This document shows, in pieces, positions 4,461 through 8,704 of a DNA stretch of 8,704 nt. The notes beneath the pieces were generated by a model. That model did no database searches and was not told the DNA's origin. It was given only the letters and a program-made list of their open reading frames with translations. Where the stretch lies: contig JASHUS010000014.1 in NCBI GenBank assembly GCA_030039865.1, positions 1 through 8,704 of the forward strand, given 5' to 3'. Position 1 is the first letter of the stretch, and each line of letters opens with the position of its first letter. Origin of the DNA: Thermoplasmata archaeon. GTDB lineage: Archaea > Thermoplasmatota > Thermoplasmata > Lutacidiplasmatales > UBA184. A program made the position numbers and the translations under genes.

Positions 4461-7235
4461 TCAGGGCGGTGAGAGCGGCGGCCCGCCGCGCGATCCCTCG
4501 CCGCCCTCCGGCGTCCGTCGTTTCTCGACGCGCAGCACGAGCAGGAAGGCCGCGACGCCGACGATGGCCAGGATCAAGACGACGAGGTACGGGGCGAGCG
4601 AGAATGCTCCGAGGAGCTCGCCGCCGTACGGACCGCTACCGGTGCCTGGCGCGAGCGGGGTCAGGTTCACCAGGAACTCCGTGATGTTCTCGTACGGGGC
4701 GAGGGCGACCGTCGTGGTGTTGTTCTGGAATCCCGGGGCGGACGCGCTGACGTTCGCGATGCCGAAGTGCACGTTCGTGAAGTTGATCCAGCCACGGCCG
4801 TTCGTCTGATTCGGGCCCTGATCGCCCATCGCGACGAGCGCGTCCGATATCGGGGCGTCGTTCGCGCGGTCGTGGACCAGGACGCTCACGTTGGCACCGG
4901 GCAGGAGCGTCAGGTTGACCGTCAGCGAGATGATGGCGTGCGGGGCGACCAGGATGGGGCTCGTCGAATTGTACGGGTAGTAGCCGTACGCGCTGACGCT
5001 GATGTAGTAGTAGCCCGGCGGCACGGACAGCGGCGCCGGCAGTTTGAGGCTCGTTCCCTTGATCACGTGCGTCTTCACCGTGGTCCGATTGTCCTCGCTG
5101 ATCGCCTCCGCCGACGCGCCGACGATCGGCTGGTGGGTCAGCTTGTCGAGCACCGAGACGCTGATGTTGCCGAACGGAAGGCCCACGAGCGCGAACCGGT
5201 CGAGGAACGTGCCGCGCTCGGGCAGCGTCACGTTCGAGGAGTTCGTCGAGAATCCGTACGCGCTGACCGAGAGCGCGACGGGTCCGCCGGGAAGCGGCGA
5301 GGTTCTGTTGAGCCACCCGTTCGGCTGCGTAAGCCCGATCGGCGTCCCGTTCGCGGTGACTTCGGCGTTCTGCACCGGCACGCGGGAGGCGTTCGCCAGG
5401 GTGCCCGTCACCTCGATCTCAAGCCGGGGATAGGGGGTCAGGAACAGCGGGAGCATGACGTCGGACCCGGGCGGGAGCGTGAAGTTCGCGACGGCGGTGT
5501 AGTTCTCGTACGCGGACGCGATGGCCACGGCGACCGGTGCCGGTGACTCCGTCGGCACCTGGGTGAAGATGGCCCAGCCCGAGGGTCCCGAGTACTGGGG
5601 GGACGAGGATATGTTCTGGTGATCCACGGTCAGGTTCACGAGAACCCCACCGAGCCCGGTCGACGTGCCGTTCTCCTCGAGCTGGATGCCAACCCACGCC
5701 GGGGCGACGGGCGTGAGGTCGAAATGGACCGCGGCGGACGAAGCCGGCGCGAGCCAGAACGTACTCTCGGCAACCGCGTAACCCAAACGAGCGACTTCGA
5801 GCGAGATCTCGACCGGATCGAGCTCCGTCAGGTTGAGGTATCCCACGGCGTCCGTCGTACCGTCGAAGGACCCGGAAATGCTCACGCGTGCGCCGACGAT
5901 GGAAGCCCCGCTCGAGGCGTTCTCGACCTCGACCGAGAGGTTCGCGGTCGGCGCGAGCCTCCAAAGACCCGCCGTGACCGTGGGCGGGCCCAGACCCCCG
6001 GCGAGCAGAAGCGTTTCGTTGCCGGTCACGTTGAGCCACGTCGAGGCGGGGACCGACCGGGCGGACGGAGCGATCGGGGTGGACTCCTCGATCCAGCGAT
6101 TGCTCGCGGGAAGGTACTCGTAGGTGTCGTTGAACGTCGAGACCCCGTTCGTCCCGCCGAAGAGCACGACCGACTGGTCCGAGGGGTCCCAACTCCAAAC
6201 GCCGCTGGCCCGGGCGCTCGGCACGGTCCCCGAGGCGGACGGGAGCTCCGTCCACGTACCGGTGGATGGGTTGAGGGACCAGACGGTCGAGGAGCACGGG
6301 TAGCACCCCCCGTAGAGCAGGAACGTTCCGTCGAGGGGGTCCCAGGCGAGGCTTGCGCCCTCGAGCGGCGGAGGAACGTCTCCCTGTGAGTCCAGCTCGA
6401 CCCACGCGTGGGTCGTGAGGTCGAACTGCCAGAGGTCGTCGTACGTCACGGTGCTCGTCGGGCCGAAGTCCGGATTCCACCCGCCGAAGAGCAGCCCGAC
6501 ACCGAGCGCGGGATCGATGGCGAACGCGGCGTCCTCCCTCGCGGGGGGGGCCACGCTCGAGGTAACGTTCGTCCAGGACTGCTGAGGGAACGAATAGATC
6601 CATGTCGAGTTGTCGGGCCGCCGACTCGTCGCGTTGACGATCCCTCCGAAGAGCACGGCATAGCGGCCCTCGTCGTTCGAAGCGATCGCGAAATCGGCCC
6701 GAGGCGAGGGCGCGGTCGTCGGGCTCAGGGAGGTCCACGAGTTGGTCGACTCGTTGTAAACGTTGGTGCCGTCCGACAGCGTCGTCCCGTTCTCTCCTCC
6801 GAAAAGCACAACCTCGCTGCCCGAAGGATCGGACGCGAGCCCCCCGCCCGCGACCGTGGTCGCGTTCGGTCCCTCGAGAGTACCCCACGCGAGGTCCTGC
6901 GCCGGGTCGTGATCTCCCGGGACATTCGCGTACGACCTGACTGGCCCGGCCGAAGGGGCACCCGTTCCGGTCGAGCGGGAGGTTGTCGAACAGAGCTCGC
7001 GGGTCGAAGGCGACTCAGCGATCTCTGCGCAAGCGCGGTTGGCACAGACAGCTTCGCACTTGGCGGCGGCCACGCCCCCTCCCGAGGATGGTCGGGAGAC
7101 CTGAGCCGTCCCGGCCGAGGTCAGCAGGACCAGGACGAGCCCGACGGCAAGCCCGAGCGACAGCCCGGTCGGCCCACGGCGCTCTGACCTTCGCCCCCTG
7201 AATGGGGCCGCGTGCGGACGTGCTCCCACGGTCAC
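4461..7235 (-). CDS. Secreted, membrane-anchored Kelch propeller and carboxypeptidase-regulatory-like repeat protein
   Basis: This gene encodes a 924-residue surface protein. An Arg-rich n-region and hydrophobic core (24-44) form a signal peptide, with likely cleavage after A44. Residues 115-428 carry six Kelch-type blades marked by VVLFGG (142), AVLFGG (193), GLLFGG (247), FLLYGG (305), VVLFGG (357) and LLLAGG (409), five of them each followed by an aromatic W-strand. Residues 431-862 hold five beta-sandwich repeats of the carboxypeptidase regulatory/PEGA type, with recurring V-S-A-Y-G-F/Y strands (656, 747). A membrane helix at 882-901 is followed by R-V-E-K-R-R, so the bulk lies outside the cell. 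I count about 34 N-x-S/T sequons. Six cysteines occur: 60, 64, 69, 82, 311 and 314. The GTG at 7235 is bounded by an in-frame TGA four codons upstream (7245-7247), so the start cannot lie much further out. A role in adhesion or the cell envelope is likely but not shown. Confidence 0.9.
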   Translation of the reverse strand: MTVGARPHAAPFRGRRSERRGPTGLSLGLAVGLVLVLLTSAGTAQVSRPSSGGGVAAAKCEAVCANRACAEIAESPSTRELCSTTSRSTGTGAPSAGPVRSYANVPGDHDPAQDLAWGTLEGPNATTVAGGGLASDPSGSEVVLFGGENGTTLSDGTNVYNESTNSWTSLSPTTAPSPRADFAIASNDEGRYAVLFGGIVNATSRRPDNSTWIYSFPQQSWTNVTSSVAPPAREDAAFAIDPALGVGLLFGGWNPDFGPTSTVTYDDLWQFDLTTHAWVELDSQGDVPPPLEGASLAWDPLDGTFLLYGGCYPCSSTVWSLNPSTGTWTELPSASGTVPSARASGVWSWDPSDQSVVLFGGTNGVSTFNDTYEYLPASNRWIEESTPIAPSARSVPASTWLNVTGNETLLLAGGLGPPTVTAGLWRLAPTANLSVEVENASSGASIVGARVSISGSFDGTTDAVGYLNLTELDPVEISLEVARLGYAVAESTFWLAPASSAAVHFDLTPVAPAWVGIQLEENGTSTGLGGVLVNLTVDHQNISSSPQYSGPSGWAIFTQVPTESPAPVAVAIASAYENYTAVANFTLPPGSDVMLPLFLTPYPRLEIEVTGTLANASRVPVQNAEVTANGTPIGLTQPNGWLNRTSPLPGGPVALSVSAYGFSTNSSNVTLPERGTFLDRFALVGLPFGNISVSVLDKLTHQPIVGASAEAISEDNRTTVKTHVIKGTSLKLPAPLSVPPGYYYISVSAYGYYPYNSTSPILVAPHAIISLTVNLTLLPGANVSVLVHDRANDAPISDALVAMGDQGPNQTNGRGWINFTNVHFGIANVSASAPGFQNNTTTVALAPYENITEFLVNLTPLAPGTGSGPYGGELLGAFSLAPYLVVLILAIVGVAAFLLVLRVEKRRTPEGGEGSRGGPPLSPP

Positions 7236-7276
7236 AGTTTCCCATCATCTAGATACCTACTCCGTTAACAGTTTCC
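7234..7276. repeat. Nine-base direct repeat flanking the Kelch gene promoter
   Basis: ACAGTTTCC occurs at 7234-7242 and again at 7268-7276, 34 bases apart, or about three helical turns. One copy overlaps the putative BRE/TATA element and the other overlaps the start codon. This spacing and placement would suit a paired operator, but chance cannot be excluded for a nine-base match. Confidence 0.35.
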
Positions 7277-7278
7277 GG
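7245..7278 (-). promoter_or_regulatory. Candidate archaeal promoter of the Kelch surface-protein gene
   Basis: Read on the minus strand, GGAAAC (7276-7271) is followed directly by TGTTAAC (7270-7264), which resembles a BRE joined to a weak TATA element. About 25 bases on, transcription would start near 7243, leaving a leader of roughly eight bases before the GTG at 7235. That agrees with the absence of a Shine-Dalgarno sequence. The area is clearly richer in A+T than its surroundings. The TATA match is imperfect. Confidence 0.4.
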
Positions 7279-7551
7279 GGTCAACCTCTTCGGCAGTTCC
7301 CGATCGCATTGCGCGGCTCTGGTTGCGCTGGCGAGGTGCACTCAATCTCAGACTACGTTCCGATCTGGCGGGCGCCCCAAGCGTCGCGTTCTTGGCCTCG
7401 GTCGGGTGCCCGGCGGCGAGGGGCCGCATGCGGGGCCACCGACCGGGGACGGGCCAACCCCAGGTTCCGCTCTCCTCGGAGTAGCCGACTCCGTTTCGGG
7501 CACCGGTTAACGGGGCCTTGCGGCTCGTCCGCCCGCGTCCCGGGCGTTCGG

Positions 7552-7573
7552 GGGCCCGGCGGGTACCGGGCCC
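7552..7573 (-). terminator. Terminator-like hairpin after the glycine-rich gene
   Basis: GGGCCCGG (7552-7559) and CCGGGCCC (7566-7573) form a perfect eight-base G+C stem with a six-base loop. On the minus strand it begins three bases past the TGA of the glycine-rich gene. No T-run follows, so it may act as a 3'-end stabiliser rather than an intrinsic terminator. It separates this gene from the Kelch gene downstream. Confidence 0.5.
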
Positions 7574-7576
7574 GGC

Positions 7577-8704
7577 TCAGTTCTCGTTCGGGTAGCTGGC
7601 GGCCCCTGGCTTGCCGTTTGATCCGGTTGCCCCGGTAGCGCCGGACGCGCCGGCGGTACCGGAGGTCCCGCTGCTGCCGGGGACTCCGAGCGAGCCGGAC
7701 GAGGCGAGGTTGGTCCCGTTGGGCCCGCCCGCGCCGCCGCCGCCCGCGAATCCGCCGGACCCGCCGCTCCCGCCGCAGCTGTCGTAGGAAGACGGTCCGC
7801 AGCCTCCGGATCCTCCGGTTCCGCCGTAGACGTAGTTGAACAGGATAGCCGCGCCACTCGAGGAGCTCACGGTCACGCTCGAGTAGAACCCCCCGCCACT
7901 CGCGGCGCCGCCAGCTCCGGCGTTCCCGCCGGCGCCGCCGTTGCCCCCGGCTCCGCCGTTCCCGCCGTTCCCTCCGTTACCTCCGTTGCCGCCGAGTCCG
8001 CTCGGACTCCCCGCGTTGCCCCCGGCGCCGCCGATGCCTCCCGTGGACCCTCCGGCCCCGGAGCCGCCGCCCCCGCCGTAGGCGCCGTTCCCGCCGTCGC
8101 CGCCGTAGGCTTGGTTGTAGGCGAGTGCGTCGTTGTCGAAGGAGATCGTGCCGGAATTGTAGAGCGCGCCGCCGTCGGCGGCACCGCCGACGCCGCCCCC
8201 GCCGCCTTGGCCACCCACGCCTCCGGCTCCGCCGACACCGCCGTTCAATCCGCTCCCTCCGGCGCCTCCATCGCCTCCCACGCCGTAGGTTCCGGCCCCG
8301 CCGTTCCCGCCGGGGTTGTTGGTGACGGTGCCGCCGGCGGTCCCACCGTTACCCCCGAACCCTCCCTCGCCCGAGGACTGGCCGTTGCCCCCGTCCGAAA
8401 AGTCGTTCAGGAACAGATCGCTTGTGAGAGAGGCCGTACCCGCGTTCGCGAGCGCTCCGCCCTCCGCGAGGCCTCCCGGGCCGCCGGCCCCTCCGGCACC
8501 TCCCGGTCCACCGGCGCCGCCCGAGCCCGATGCGCCGGCCGCGCCAGAGGCCCCGCCGTTCCCTCCGGGTCCGGCGACATTGCCGGCACTGGCGCCGTTG
8601 CCCCCCGAACCGCCAGGACCGCCGGAGCCGCCTTCCTCGCCGCTACCGCCCGTGCCCCCGTTCCCGCCGGAGTTGCCTTGGCCGCCCCCGCCGCCATACG
8701 TACC
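7577..8704 (-). CDS. Glycine-rich modular surface-type protein with collagen-like tail, 5' end outside the window
   Basis: The reading frame is open from the TGA at 7577 to the window edge, giving at least 375 residues. The ATG at 8281 is internal, because the same glycine-rich pattern continues upstream of it. Nearly half the residues are Gly, mostly in GGX triplets. Three less glycine-rich segments recur: GGALANAG (about residue 82 of the visible part), GGALYNSG (178) and GGGFYSS (270). Each is followed by an S/T- and aliphatic-rich strand and then returns to glycine, with 96- and 92-residue spacing. This recalls beta-helix or PGRS-like surface proteins. A CX7C loop lies at 7776-7802. The last 39 residues are 11 GXY triplets ending SYPNEN, with no C-terminal membrane helix. 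The protein is presumably extracellular, but any signal peptide is off-window. No family is assigned. PGRS-like proteins are also bacterial, so this gene does not settle the host. Confidence 0.85.
   Translation of the reverse strand, partial: GTYGGGGGQGNSGGNGGTGGSGEEGGSGGPGGSGGNGASAGNVAGPGGNGGASGAAGASGSGGAGGPGGAGGAGGPGGLAEGGALANAGTASLTSDLFLNDFSDGGNGQSSGEGGFGGNGGTAGGTVTNNPGGNGGAGTYGVGGDGGAGGSGLNGGVGGAGGVGGQGGGGGVGGAADGGALYNSGTISFDNDALAYNQAYGGDGGNGAYGGGGGSGAGGSTGGIGGAGGNAGSPSGLGGNGGNGGNGGNGGAGGNGGAGGNAGAGGAASGGGFYSSVTVSSSSGAAILFNYVYGGTGGSGGCGPSSYDSCGGSGGSGGFAGGGGAGGPNGTNLASSGSLGVPGSSGTSGTAGASGATGATGSNGKPGAASYPNEN
7598..7696 (-). repeat. Collagen-like GXY triplet tract in the glycine-rich protein
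   Basis: Eleven uninterrupted Gly-X-Y triplets (GSL GVP GSS GTS GTA GAS, then GAT GAT GSN GKP GAA) stand six residues before the C-terminus. Proline occurs only at Y positions of two triplets (GVP, GKP). The pattern differs from the GGX pattern of the rest of the protein. Eleven triplets is short for a stable collagen helix. Confidence 0.65.
7922..7993 (-). repeat. Tandem nine-base GG(N/A) repeat, eight units
   Basis: Eight consecutive nine-base units encode G-G-N (six times) or G-G-A (twice). Every Asn is AAC, but the Gly codons differ from unit to unit (GGC, GGA, GGG, GGT). The tract is therefore conserved as protein rather than being a fresh DNA slippage product. Such tracts can form polyglycine II helices in known glycine-rich adhesins. 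Confidence 0.7.

Larger units (their letters stand above)
7236..7576. other. Intergenic region between the two surface-protein genes
   Basis: This 341-base stretch holds no convincing gene. Its right end carries a terminator-like hairpin of the glycine-rich gene (7552-7573) and its left end the putative Kelch gene promoter. Between them I see a weak stem CGGAGT/ACTCCG (7477-7493) and two GTTAAC palindromes (7264-7269, 7506-7511). The eight-base sequences around the palindromes, CCGTTAAC and GTTAACGG, are inverted with respect to each other. A plus-strand frame at 7309-7638 runs through it, but its Arg-rich product has no recognisable feature. No tRNA-like T-arm was found on either strand. Confidence 0.6.

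Noticed and set aside
5419..6888. 489-residue minus-strand frame inside the Kelch gene
   Set aside because: It is an Arg-rich off-frame shadow of the Kelch coding sequence, with no repeats or signal.
7236..7576. tRNA or other structured RNA gene in the intergenic region
   Set aside because: No T-arm sequence such as GGTTCGAATC, no cloverleaf spacing and no CCA-adjacent acceptor stem were found on either strand.
7309..7638. 109-residue plus-strand frame in the intergenic region
   Set aside because: It has no ribosome binding site or recognisable composition, and it runs into the antisense of the glycine-rich gene.
7577..8704. CRISPR array or non-coding satellite suggested by the repetitive CCGCCG pattern
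   Set aside because: There are no constant repeats with unique spacers. The repetition is codon-phased and encodes GGX triplets in one continuous frame.
7577..8704. Mycobacterial PE_PGRS gene
   Set aside because: Composition is similar, but no PE domain is in view, the module pattern and collagen-like tail differ, and the neighbouring genes look archaeal.

Overview
The window is about two-thirds G+C and almost fully coding. Several features suggest a high-GC archaeon, perhaps of the Thermoplasmata type. The large secreted protein carries more than thirty N-glycosylation sequons and ends in a single C-terminal membrane helix. Its start, and that of the first gene of the plus-strand operon, lack a Shine-Dalgarno sequence, whereas starts inside the operon have good ones (GGAGGTG, GGAGGG). 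Short A+T-rich patches lie where archaeal BRE/TATA elements would sit. No rRNA or marker gene is present, so the assignment is an inference.

Left half (77-4339, plus strand): a compact five-gene operon. It encodes a short DUF4129-like protein, a small protein with one membrane helix and no recognised family, a MoxR-type AAA+ ATPase, a DUF58 (von Willebrand A-like) membrane-anchored protein, and a polytopic membrane protein. Starts overlap or closely follow the preceding stops (GTGA at 544, 14-base overlap at 1040, 25-base gap before a TTG at 2106, ATGA at 3431), which suggests translational coupling. MoxR plus DUF58 plus DUF4129 is a recurrent membrane-associated chaperone-type cassette. The two small or polytopic membrane proteins are the unassigned partners here.

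Middle (4340-4460): a short convergent intergenic gap with three GC-rich hairpins, two of them mutually exclusive.

Right half (4461-8704, minus strand): two surface-protein genes. The first is a 924-residue secreted, membrane-anchored protein with a six-blade Kelch-like propeller and five carboxypeptidase-regulatory-like beta-sandwich repeats. The second, truncated by the window edge, is a glycine-rich protein of at least 375 residues. It has about 95-residue modules, GGN/GGA runs, a CX7C loop and a collagen-like GXY tail. It reads open to base 8704, well past its first in-window ATG at 8281. Between them lies a 341-base gap holding a terminator-like hairpin and the putative promoter of the Kelch gene, with a 9-base direct repeat across it.

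I saw no tRNA, rRNA, CRISPR array or transposase. The most notable items are the modular glycine-rich/collagen-like protein, the degenerate metal-binding motif in the DUF58 protein, and the uncharacterised membrane partners in the MoxR cassette.
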